Source: an uncultured Clostridia bacterium (GTDB lineage: Bacteria; Bacillota; Clostridia; Peptostreptococcales; Anaerovoracaceae). Taken from it: DNA of 19,501 nucleotides. Below, in pieces: positions 6,546 through 13,946 of the stretch (position 1 is the first letter of the stretch; every line of letters starts with the position of its first letter). The notes under the pieces are model-generated. The model had not been told where the DNA came from. It was given only the letters and a program-made list of their open reading frames with translations, and searched no databases. The translations under genes were made by a program, and so were the position numbers. The stretch spans positions 1-19,501 of the forward strand of contig CAMNJG010000006.1 of the NCBI GenBank assembly GCA_946541285.1. Direction: 5' to 3'.

Positions 6546-7085
6546 GACGTCAAACCAGGCGGTCGATGTCTGTAATTGGAAACAGTGTCCTGGCCTGTGA
6601 TGGATGATCGAAAACAAATGATTATGAAAAGAAGAAAATAGAAGAATCAGAAGTCTTAAAAAATGATTAGAAATCACTTTTATATAATAAAATTAAGAAA
6701 ACGGAAGGGTTTCTTTTTATAAACGATTATGCTATAATGGCAAAGAAACTTAAAGCCGTAACAGAATTTTAATACGAATTTAACATGTCTGCATTTGAAT
6801 CTGAAGGGACGAACGAACGTATCTGGCCGAACGCTGAGCTGTAACCAGATCAATTCAATTCAGATGGGGGAATCGATTTCCAGGCCGGGATCCCCGGAGG
6901 GAAATCTGAGAAATGCAGTATGCCCGGAGTCGGGGGAGATGAGTATTAAGGAACGATTGAACGGGGCACAGACAGAGCAGAACCGGAGGCGAAGCAGCGC
7001 CTCCTCAATTACATTCTTTGCCCTTTGAAGTGAAGGCAGAGAAAAGAGTGTCAGGCGAAGATCATCAGTATTAGGAGACAGGAAG
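6546..7085 (+). promoter_or_regulatory. Non-coding region: AT-rich promoter zone and structured pilMN leader
   Basis: No convincing gene is present in this 540-base stretch. Positions 6600-6720 are AT-rich. Downstream of the promoter, the leader contains complementary arms ATCTGG (6821-6826) with CCAGAT (6845-6850), TCAGAT (6860-6865) with ATCTGA (6904-6909), an inner CCGGG/CCCGG hairpin (6885-6897), and a GC-rich 7-bp hairpin GGAGGCG/CGCCTCC (6985-7004). The last hairpin is followed by a mixed T-rich stretch rather than a clean T-tract. It does not match the c-di-GMP riboswitch consensus as I know it. The ribosome site AGGAG (7073-7077) of the next gene lies at the 3' end. Confidence 0.6.
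6730..6738 (+). promoter_or_regulatory. Extended -10 promoter for the pilMN operon
   Basis: TGC followed by a perfect TATAAT (6733-6738) in an AT-rich setting after the preceding terminator. The -35 region (about 6710-6715, TTTCTT) is weak, as is typical of extended -10 promoters. The predicted start near 6745 leaves a leader of about 340 nt before pilMN. Confidence 0.6.
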
Positions 7086-8975
7086 ATGTCATACAGAAAA
7101 ACCGTGAGTATCGAAATTGGCCCCGAACGCATACGGGCTGTCGAACTGATGGACGGCAGAAAGAATGCGAATGTATTCAATGTACTGGAATTTGATACAC
7201 CGGAAGGATGCGTGGATAACGGATACATCACGGATCCTGAAAAGCTGGGAGAAATCCTCAGATCCCGCTTCGATGAAGCAGGAATTCTGACGGCCAGCAC
7301 AGTATTTTCCGTTATTTCTGAGGATATCCTGGTCGGCGGCGCGGAAATTGAGCGGGGCCGTAAAAAAGACATTGACCAGGAAGTGGTCGCGAAAGCACAG
7401 GAGCTGTTCGGACTGTCCGGACCACATGTCCGGGAAGAGGACAATCCGGCTGAAGACAGCGCGGAATCAGGAGAAAGCCCGGAAGACGCGGATACAGCAG
7501 CGCCTCCCGCGGAGCAGGACACAGAAAAAGGCATCAGTGTTGATGAATATTATACAGCGTATCAGGAGCAGGATGATTCTGTAAACGACTGGGCGATGAA
7601 TGTCATCATCTACGCGGCGCCGCGTGATCTGATTGACTCCTATTACAGGCTGGCGGAATGTGCCCAGCTGAATACCTACGCTGCGGATTACAGTGGCAAC
7701 TCCATCTTCCAGTGGACACGCAAAGCCTTTGGCGGTGAATCCGTCATGATGGTCGACCTCCGTCGCGACGGAAGTACAGCGACGATTGTCACGGACGGAA
7801 CCCTCCGCGTCCAGGTGGATCTGATGAGCAACACAGGTCATCTGCTGGAAAATATCCGTGACTACGAAGAACTCCTGGAGATGCAGGAACCGGAAGCAGA
7901 AGACACCGATCCGGAGGAAGAAGAAGGCGCAGAGGAAGAGAGACAGGCGGAAGAAAACAGGAACGCTGATTTCTCCCTCAGCAGGGATATGATCGTCAGA
8001 GCGTCCGCGGGCCTGGTCGAGGAACTCAACGGGATTGCCTCTGAGTTCCTCAGTGAAAATGTCGAAGAATATATCGACGTGATCATGCTTTCCACCGATG
8101 GCGAAGGAAGCATGGTACTCGCGGAAGAAATCGAGCAGAAAACCGGGATCGAGACCATTACCCTCGAAGAAGCCCCGAAGGGCGCGATGGTAAAGGATCT
8201 CAAACCGTTCCGGGATCTGGAGGCCGGAAACTTCCTCGGACTCATCGGTTCTGTCATCCGGCCGCTGGTATTCCGCCAGCCGCAGGAAAACAGCGAGTAC
8301 AGTGCCCATGAACGCAAGGACATGATCACCCGGATTATCCTGATTGTTGTGGTGGCCTGTCTGTTGGCGACAGCAGCTCTCTGCGTGACGTATTTCATAC
8401 TGCGGTCCCATAATAAAGCCCTGCATTCCAGCCTGAGCAAGATAAAGTATGTAGAAGATATCTATAAAGAATATCAGGAAGCGGAAGAAAACAACCGGGA
8501 GATCCGTGCGCTCGATCATTCCACCAGCCAGAAAAATGAGCTGCTCAGCCAGATGTTCTCCGATCTGGAGTCAAAAATGCCGTCCAATTCCAAGATCACA
8601 TCCATGAATTCTTCAGATGACATGGTAACCTTCAGTGTCCGGGCCGGTGACAAGGAAGCTGCCGCGCAGTTTATCATGCAGCTCCGCAAGATCGACTACC
8701 TGACAGATATCAATGTATCGGATCTGACGGATACCGAGGACAGCGCGGGTAATGATTCCGTTGATTTTACGATCTCTGCTTACCTGAGCGGCGAAGCGGT
8801 GGAAGACAGCGAGAAATCAGACGGCGCGAATGACGATGGGATCGGCAGTGGAAATTACGGAAATAACGGAGATGACGAAGAGGATGATGAAGATGGAAAC
8901 GGACGTTCCTCCCGTCGTTCTGAGGAATCCGACGCACTGGGACAGACCGTATCGTTTCATTCACAGGATGCGTAA
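7086..8975 (+). CDS. pilMN: PilM-PilN fusion protein of the pilus alignment complex
   Basis: Combines the cytoplasmic actin-like PilM and the membrane-spanning PilN, which with PilO link the pilus motor to the envelope part of the machine. Residues 1-400 are PilM-like: actin-type phosphate-1 strand VSIEIGPERIRAVEL (7-21), inner subdomain around VMMVDLRRDGSTATIV (220-235), and the second half (300-397). One transmembrane helix lies at about 414-438. It is followed by a coiled coil (440-495) and a PilN-type ferredoxin-like fold (495-570). Two acidic inserts interrupt PilM (about 115-150 and 266-292), and a disordered Asp/Glu/Ser-rich tail covers 570-629. A PilMN fusion is also known from Clostridioides difficile (from memory). 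ATG 7086 has AGGAG 8 nt upstream. The PilO-like gene follows within 15 nt. Confidence 0.9.
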   Translation: MSYRKTVSIEIGPERIRAVELMDGRKNANVFNVLEFDTPEGCVDNGYITDPEKLGEILRSRFDEAGILTASTVFSVISEDILVGGAEIERGRKKDIDQEVVAKAQELFGLSGPHVREEDNPAEDSAESGESPEDADTAAPPAEQDTEKGISVDEYYTAYQEQDDSVNDWAMNVIIYAAPRDLIDSYYRLAECAQLNTYAADYSGNSIFQWTRKAFGGESVMMVDLRRDGSTATIVTDGTLRVQVDLMSNTGHLLENIRDYEELLEMQEPEAEDTDPEEEEGAEEERQAEENRNADFSLSRDMIVRASAGLVEELNGIASEFLSENVEEYIDVIMLSTDGEGSMVLAEEIEQKTGIETITLEEAPKGAMVKDLKPFRDLEAGNFLGLIGSVIRPLVFRQPQENSEYSAHERKDMITRIILIVVVACLLATAALCVTYFILRSHNKALHSSLSKIKYVEDIYKEYQEAEENNREIRALDHSTSQKNELLSQMFSDLESKMPSNSKITSMNSSDDMVTFSVRAGDKEAAAQFIMQLRKIDYLTDINVSDLTDTEDSAGNDSVDFTISAYLSGEAVEDSEKSDGANDDGIGSGNYGNNGDDEEDDEDGNGRSSRRSEESDALGQTVSFHSQDA

Positions 8976-8989
8976 GGAGGCGGTGAGAC

Positions 8990-9859
8990 ATGTCGATTTT
9001 TAATAAAAAAAATATCACAGAGGATCCCGTGATGGCGGAGCCGGTCGCGGAGGATCAGCTGGATGACAGCCAGGTCTATGAACCGCTTTCAGACGATCAG
9101 CAGGAGCAGGAAGGACCGGAGGCAGCGGACGAAGCCGTTCTTTCCGGATCGGATGGCAGAGGAAGTTTCCTCACCGGAGAAAATCTCATGATGCTGATGA
9201 GCCTGCTTCTCGCGGTGATCCTGCTGTTTGCGGGAGGATTCCTGCTTTACAAGACCCATGCCCTCTCAGTGGACAACTCGAAGCTGGAGAAACGGGTACA
9301 GCGTGACACAAAACTGAAGAAATCCGAAGCGGAGTATGAGGCGGAAACCGAAAATCTGCAGGCGGAAACCGATACACTGATCAATCGTTACGGCGCGGGC
9401 AATACGCCGGAAAAAACCATCATGTTCCTCGCGAATATGTCCAGCTCGACAGGCATCGCGGTAACATCGATTGAATTTGGTGATTCTGAAAACGTAACCG
9501 TGGATGAAGACGGTCACAGGCTCAGCGGAGCGATCGAAGCGCCGGACCCGAACGCAGAAGAAAGCAGCAGCGATCAGGAGGATACGAAAGAAGCAGGAAA
9601 CGGGGAATACTACCTGTACAAATATCAGGCCACTATTTCCTATACCGGCACGTATTCGGAACTGAAGAAAGCGATTGATTTCATCGAGGATTATGGTGAA
9701 CGGACAACGGTCAATGACATTACGGCGACATATGATGATACTACGAAGAAACTGACCGGATCGATGACATTAAATATGTATACTCTTTCCGGCACAGAGC
9801 AGGAGTATACGGCTCCGTCTGTCAACGGCAGCCTGGGGAACGCCAACATTTTCGGCTGA
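8990..9859 (+). CDS. pilO: PilO-like pilus alignment protein
   Basis: Bitopic protein of 289 residues that would pair with the PilN part of the upstream fusion. Order: an acidic disordered cytoplasmic N-terminus (1-62, longer than in classic PilO), a transmembrane helix (about 67-87), a coiled coil (91-133), and an extracytoplasmic domain with the PilO-like pattern of a helix (EKTIMFLANMSSSTGI), a strand, an acidic Ser/Asp-rich insert (175-203) and the segment ISYTGTYSELKKAIDFIEDY (217-236), which is the most characteristic part of the family. ATG 8990 is set by AAGGAGG 9 nt upstream, overlapping the pilMN stop. Identity rests on this architecture and on position directly after pilMN, because overall conservation in PilO is low. 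Confidence 0.85.
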   Translation: MSIFNKKNITEDPVMAEPVAEDQLDDSQVYEPLSDDQQEQEGPEAADEAVLSGSDGRGSFLTGENLMMLMSLLLAVILLFAGGFLLYKTHALSVDNSKLEKRVQRDTKLKKSEAEYEAETENLQAETDTLINRYGAGNTPEKTIMFLANMSSSTGIAVTSIEFGDSENVTVDEDGHRLSGAIEAPDPNAEESSSDQEDTKEAGNGEYYLYKYQATISYTGTYSELKKAIDFIEDYGERTTVNDITATYDDTTKKLTGSMTLNMYTLSGTEQEYTAPSVNGSLGNANIFG

Positions 9860-9873
9860 TGCCGGTCCTCGGA

Positions 9874-9903
9874 CTCCCGTAGCGGAATGGACTACCCGGG
9901 GAG
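9874..9903 (+). promoter_or_regulatory. Hairpin covering the ribosome site of the 608-residue protein
   Basis: CTCCC (9874-9878) can pair with GGGAG (9899-9903), and the adjoining GTAG (9879-9882) with CTAC (9892-9895), closing a 9-nt loop. GGGAG is part of the only good ribosome site for the ATG at 9910, so folding would hide it. Pairing was worked out by hand; stability was not computed. Confidence 0.45.
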
Positions 9904-9909
9904 ATTTTC

Positions 9910-11736
9910 ATGAGTAATACAACGGAAAAAAAGAATATGACTCATCAGGAAGCGGCAGTGGAGGATCTGGAAACCCTCAGCGGCAGTGAGTCAGCCTCCG
10001 GTGGGGAAGTCTCCGGCAGACGAAGAAAGAAAAACCGGCTCCGGGTGACATCCCTGACAGCGATCGCTGTCACCGTCATTCTGGCGATCATGGCGATCCT
10101 GACCGCCGCGGGACTGCACGATTCCCGAGCGACGGAACAGGAAAGGCAACGCGCAGAAAATTTCGCGGAGCAACTGCAGGATACCCTGCAGTCCATGGGA
10201 CAGAGCCGCGTCGAAACACAGTTCTGGAATGGTTTTTCCTACAAGGACCAGAAAGGGAATATTGACCTTTTTGACGGGATGCCGTTTGATATCGTTGACG
10301 ACTATGATCAGATCGGCCCGGCGGACAGCCGGTTTCAGATGATTTCAAAAGAAAAAGGAACCGAGATTCCCGGAACGGGAGAAGTCCAGCGCTATACGAT
10401 CCTCGGAACCGGATATAAAGGTGATGAGTACGATGTGCAGATCAAGTATGACCCGTCCGGTTACGGAGAGGACTCCACTTCCGACTCCCACGCGTACAAT
10501 GTCAACAACTTCCCGGACATCAGTTCGCTGACCAGTGAAAACACGGCGATCATCAATCCGGAGGGCGCGTATGTCAAATTCTCGACGGACGCCAGCGGTT
10601 CCTATGAGTATGATGATACTTCACAGCAGTTCAAGTCAGAAACCAGGACGCTGGAAACCTCAGTACTGGACAATATGTACGCGAAACGCTCCAGCTTTTA
10701 TGAAGAAGCCGTATCACTGGTAAACTCGACACTGGCGCAGACGGAGATTCATAACTGGAACAAGCTGACCGGTACTTCTTTCTATACCACAACCGACAAG
10801 AGCCAGAAAGTCATCGAACTGAGAAAAAAAATCACCAGGAATACCGCGATTCTCGCCCAGGGCAGCGAAGGCAACGCGACCGTTACTTCCGCTGTACTGT
10901 TTAAACTGACGGATCCGTCCTATGTAGGTGATCCGCAGAGAGTAATCAACGCGATTCCGGAAGTGTTCGCCAATGCCACCATTACCGAAATGGTCGATCA
11001 GGTGGTCGAAGTCACGCCGGAGGAAGCGGAAGATACGGAGAATACGCAGAACCAGACTTCTCCGGAAGGAGGAGCCGCGGAACCGGTACCTCAGACAAAA
11101 GTGATCCAGGTTCCAATGGAAGTACCGGTTCCTGAGGAATGGATCAATGCGCTGACTGATTCCCTGAAGACGGATATTGAGGCACTGTATGAATCAGCGA
11201 CCTCCGATGACGCGCTGACGGAGCAGTTCATGGTTTACGAAAGCGACAGGGCTTTTGTCGACCTGGAAAACATTTACCTGATGTACTATCCGCTCCGGAA
11301 CGGCCAGTGGAAAAGTGACACCATCAGCATTGATATTTCCAGGATCAGGAACCAGTATAAGAAAACACACAAGCTGAATCTGTATGTCGTGCCGCAGCTG
11401 GGGCTTCTCGCGTCCAGCAAAACCGCGTATGAGTCCATCCAGGCATCGGAATATATCGCGCCAAAACTCGGAGGAGGCGACATCTCCTTTGATGGGGCGT
11501 CGCGGACGATGAAGGTCGGAAATGAAGGCGCGCTGTTCGATATCCCCCGTATCAGGGTCAATTATGTCAAAGGGTATATGCGACCACTGGCAGCAGTGGA
11601 TATGAAGGATTCCATTACCGGGCATACTGATCCGGAAGACATCCTCTACGCGTTAAATCTGAAAATTTACAGAGCGTCAAAGGGCCGGTTCCCGGAAGGC
11701 GATTTGCTTGCGGAAAGTACGGTTACCAGTTCTTAG
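9910..11736 (+). CDS. Large bitopic extracytoplasmic protein of the pilus operon
   Basis: Family not recognised. The 608 residues have a Ser/Glu-rich cytoplasmic N-terminus ending in a basic patch (37-45, RRRKKNRLR), one transmembrane helix at about 47-68, then a charged helix (70-100) and about 500 residues expected outside the membrane, rich in Tyr, Ser, Thr and Asp. A Glu/Pro/Gln-rich low-complexity linker lies at about 365-405. The C-terminus (ILYALNLKIYRASKGRFPEGDLL) looks like the final strand pair of a minor-pilin-like fold. This helix-then-large-exodomain plan fits a minor pilin or TadG-like subunit, but no prepilin cleavage motif is present. ATG 9910 has GGGGAG 6 nt upstream. Gene order after pilO, where pilins often lie, supports an exported pilus-associated role. 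Function is inferred only. Confidence 0.85.
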   Translation: MSNTTEKKNMTHQEAAVEDLETLSGSESASGGEVSGRRRKKNRLRVTSLTAIAVTVILAIMAILTAAGLHDSRATEQERQRAENFAEQLQDTLQSMGQSRVETQFWNGFSYKDQKGNIDLFDGMPFDIVDDYDQIGPADSRFQMISKEKGTEIPGTGEVQRYTILGTGYKGDEYDVQIKYDPSGYGEDSTSDSHAYNVNNFPDISSLTSENTAIINPEGAYVKFSTDASGSYEYDDTSQQFKSETRTLETSVLDNMYAKRSSFYEEAVSLVNSTLAQTEIHNWNKLTGTSFYTTTDKSQKVIELRKKITRNTAILAQGSEGNATVTSAVLFKLTDPSYVGDPQRVINAIPEVFANATITEMVDQVVEVTPEEAEDTENTQNQTSPEGGAAEPVPQTKVIQVPMEVPVPEEWINALTDSLKTDIEALYESATSDDALTEQFMVYESDRAFVDLENIYLMYYPLRNGQWKSDTISIDISRIRNQYKKTHKLNLYVVPQLGLLASSKTAYESIQASEYIAPKLGGGDISFDGASRTMKVGNEGALFDIPRIRVNYVKGYMRPLAAVDMKDSITGHTDPEDILYALNLKIYRASKGRFPEGDLLAESTVTSS

Positions 11737-11768
11737 GAACTTCTCAAGGTTATTCATGCACAGTTCCT
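11735..11768 (+). repeat. Intergenic hairpin, similar to one after 4817
   Basis: AGGAAC (11735-11740, overlapping the stop codon) is complementary to GTTCCT (11763-11768), with a 22-nt loop. A similar arrangement (TTAGGGAA then GTTCCTTA) follows the stop codon at 4817-4819, and GCAGTTCCTAA appears again at 4891-4901. It could influence mRNA processing or translation of the next gene. Confidence 0.35.
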
Positions 11769-11792
11769 TAACAGCGAGAAGGGGATGATGGA

Positions 11793-13802
11793 TTGAACCT
11801 GATCGAAAAAATAACAGACAGATCATCAGAAGAAAATACAAAAAACTATCAGATCACGATTCTGGTCTGCGCTTTTCTGGCTGCTCTGCTCGGACTCCTG
11901 ATCCTGTCGATGGTCCTGTCTTTTCCGGACAGGGATGATTCCGCGGCAGAAGGAAAAACAGCGGCGGACTCGGCAGTCAGTGAAATTTCCGCCGGTCTGC
12001 TTGTCAGATCGGAGGATACACTCAGTACAGCGCTGAGTTATGTGGAAACCTATTACACCACGACTCCGTCCGACAAACGATCGGAACTGGCAGCCAGGCG
12101 TTTTACAGAACTGTTTTATGAAGAAATGCGGGATCTCGCCGGAGTCAGGGCCAATGCCGCGGAGGAATCTGTGGGCTCCGGGGACGATGAAGTAAAGAGG
12201 GTCCGGATTCCAAAGGCGGAAACCCGGGCGGATTCCAATGAAGCGGTGCAGACCTTCGCGGAATATCTGGAGTCCCTGACGACAAAGAGCCGGAACGCGT
12301 CTGTTTCGACCGGGGATACCGGAATGTATATCGCCTGCAATGACAAAAAGCATTATGTAGAGCTCCAGAATCTGAAAGTGACCTGTGAAGACGGTTCGGA
12401 GCATTCGGCAAATCTCCGTTTTACCGCGCCGACAGGGGCGGCCGAAGCGTCCGCGTCCAGTTACGCGGGAGCGATCAATGCCTATGCGGCGGTGGCCGAT
12501 GGCGATATTGTCTCGATCGGCGGACGGAACCGTATCTTCGGATCCGCTTATTCCGGCGGTTCCATCAAGGCACTGACCGGGGGCAGTTTTGACTTCAGCG
12601 GCAGTATGACCGTCGCGCGGGGGGATCTGATGTCCTCCGGCTCGGCGATGCTGAATGTCCTGCAGGGAGAAGTCTGGGCAACCAATATCCGGACAGTGAA
12701 TAATAATCCTGCCGGGTCATCAACGAGTTCCGGTCTGAACATGGACCTGCAGGCAAACTGCTATGTCGCAGGAGACCTGGTGCTGGAAAATCCGGGTTAC
12801 GCGATCAATATCGATGGCAATTATTACGGTTACGGAACGACAGAAGATCCGTATGAAGGCAGTGTGGTCAATGAAGCCGCGGAAAACTCCCTGACAGGGA
12901 CGGAGATGGATTCGATCCTTCAGCGTCTGTTGTCGGGTTCCTATACCATTCTGACCAATCCGGATGGTTCGACGACCACGATTATCTCCGATGAAGCCAG
13001 GGCCGCCGCGGAAGCGGAGGCTGCCAGGATCGCGTCCGAAGCGGCCATGTCGGCTGCCGGCAGTACGATCCGGATTCCGGGAAATGGCGCCAGTACGCTC
13101 ATCGCCTACTCACCGAAGCAGGTCTTATGGCTGGCCTCTACTGGCTATTATGGCATCGCTCCGGCAGAAGGCAGGAAAGAAATCACCGCGTCCAATGTGC
13201 CGAACGGTATGGGGGCCGGCAGCTCTGATACCGGCGCTGCCAATATGGAGACCCTGTATACCTACCAGTTTAACGGACTGAAAACCGGACTGGATAAAAA
13301 CGCCTCCACAGGCAGTCCGTCCTATCACTTCGTCCAGCATCTGCTGGAGATTTCCGGTCTTTCCGGAAAGAACATGATCTACAATGACAACGGTTCCGGG
13401 AAATATGTGGGCCGGGAGATTGAGCCGGTGAAAGGTACCTCCGGGGATTATATCGCGATACAGCCAAAGTCCGACAACCGGGCAGGCGTCCTCATCGCGG
13501 ACTGTGATGTGCGTCTGGCCAATACCGATTTCAACGGGATCATCATCACTACCGGCAGCATCATCCTCACCGGAGGGGTCAACATCCAGACAGACCAGGC
13601 AGAATCGCGTTTTACCGGTGTTGCCCAGAACCTGGAAAAGAAGACCGAGCAGGATCCATCCAAAGGACGGGTTTCCGCGTCTGTTCTGAAAGCATCCTCT
13701 TCCGTGGAAGCGTCCGGGAAAACATCCACATCAGCAGAGCCTGATTCTTCAGATGACGAAGAAACCGGATCGGCGGAAGCAGAAGAGCAAAGTAAAGAAT
13801 AA
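11793..13802 (+). CDS. Very large bitopic protein, beta-rich PilX-like exodomain
   Basis: Family uncertain. The 669 residues have a short polar N-terminus, a transmembrane helix (about 20-43), a helical stalk (50-115), then a Gly/Ser/Ala-rich exodomain with repeated short strands (GDIVSIGGRNRIFGSAYSG; GIIITTGSIILTGGVNIQ) that suggest a beta-helix or bactofilin-like stack. An Ala/Glu-rich helical stretch lies at about 400-420, and an acidic Ser-rich disordered tail at 630-669. The pattern recalls proteins annotated as PilX-like or polymer-forming in clostridial pilus loci (memory, unverified). TTG 11793 is chosen because GAGAAGGGG lies about 8 nt upstream and no in-frame ATG occurs before the helix. 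A four-codon ATG-ATG-GAT-TGA reading overlaps this start. It is the last gene before the operon terminator. Confidence 0.83.
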   Translation: MNLIEKITDRSSEENTKNYQITILVCAFLAALLGLLILSMVLSFPDRDDSAAEGKTAADSAVSEISAGLLVRSEDTLSTALSYVETYYTTTPSDKRSELAARRFTELFYEEMRDLAGVRANAAEESVGSGDDEVKRVRIPKAETRADSNEAVQTFAEYLESLTTKSRNASVSTGDTGMYIACNDKKHYVELQNLKVTCEDGSEHSANLRFTAPTGAAEASASSYAGAINAYAAVADGDIVSIGGRNRIFGSAYSGGSIKALTGGSFDFSGSMTVARGDLMSSGSAMLNVLQGEVWATNIRTVNNNPAGSSTSSGLNMDLQANCYVAGDLVLENPGYAINIDGNYYGYGTTEDPYEGSVVNEAAENSLTGTEMDSILQRLLSGSYTILTNPDGSTTTIISDEARAAAEAEAARIASEAAMSAAGSTIRIPGNGASTLIAYSPKQVLWLASTGYYGIAPAEGRKEITASNVPNGMGAGSSDTGAANMETLYTYQFNGLKTGLDKNASTGSPSYHFVQHLLEISGLSGKNMIYNDNGSGKYVGREIEPVKGTSGDYIAIQPKSDNRAGVLIADCDVRLANTDFNGIIITTGSIILTGGVNIQTDQAESRFTGVAQNLEKKTEQDPSKGRVSASVLKASSSVEASGKTSTSAEPDSSDDEETGSAEAEEQSKE

Positions 13803-13812
13803 CAACAATGAT

Positions 13813-13857
13813 GGCTGGTGCCGGGACCGCAGAGTCCGCGGCACCGGCCGTTTTTTT
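13813..13857 (+). terminator. Intrinsic terminator of the pilMN operon
   Basis: An 11-bp stem GGCTGGTGCCG (13813-13823) with CGGCACCGGCC (13839-13849), containing one G-U pair, is extended by an inner GGAC/GTCC stem. G and seven T residues (13851-13857) follow. A very strong terminator ending the plus-strand operon 10 nt after the last stop codon. Confidence 0.95.
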
Positions 13858-13859
13858 AT

Positions 13860-13902
13860 AAAAAAAGAATCCCCCTTCCGACCCAAAAGGCCGGAAGGGG
13901 GA
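13860..13902 (-). terminator. Intrinsic terminator of the rnf operon
   Basis: Read on the minus strand, arms TCCCCCTTCCG and CGGAAGGGGGA (plus-strand 13870-13880 and 13892-13902) form an 11-bp GC-rich stem, followed by TTCTTTTTTT. It lies 44 nt after rnfB and back to back with the pil operon terminator. Confidence 0.93.
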
Positions 13903-13946
13903 AAGTTGCAGTTTGTACTTCAGAAGTCCGTGAATGGTAACGCTTT

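Noticed and set aside
6459..6677. 72-residue minus-strand frame rich in His and Phe
   Set aside because: GTG start without a ribosome site and it runs across the hpt terminator; product resembles no protein.
6795..7028. 77-residue plus-strand reading frame with TTG start in the pilMN leader
   Set aside because: No ribosome site, odd composition, and it runs through the predicted RNA hairpins; more likely untranslated leader.
6745..7085. c-di-GMP (GEMM) riboswitch before pilMN
   Set aside because: Such riboswitches precede some clostridial pilus genes, but the conserved core as I know it is not seen here. A covariance-model search would be decisive.
7467..8519. 350-residue minus-strand frame inside pilMN
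   Set aside because: Antisense shadow of a clearly coding gene; composition is driven by the codon bias of the sense strand.
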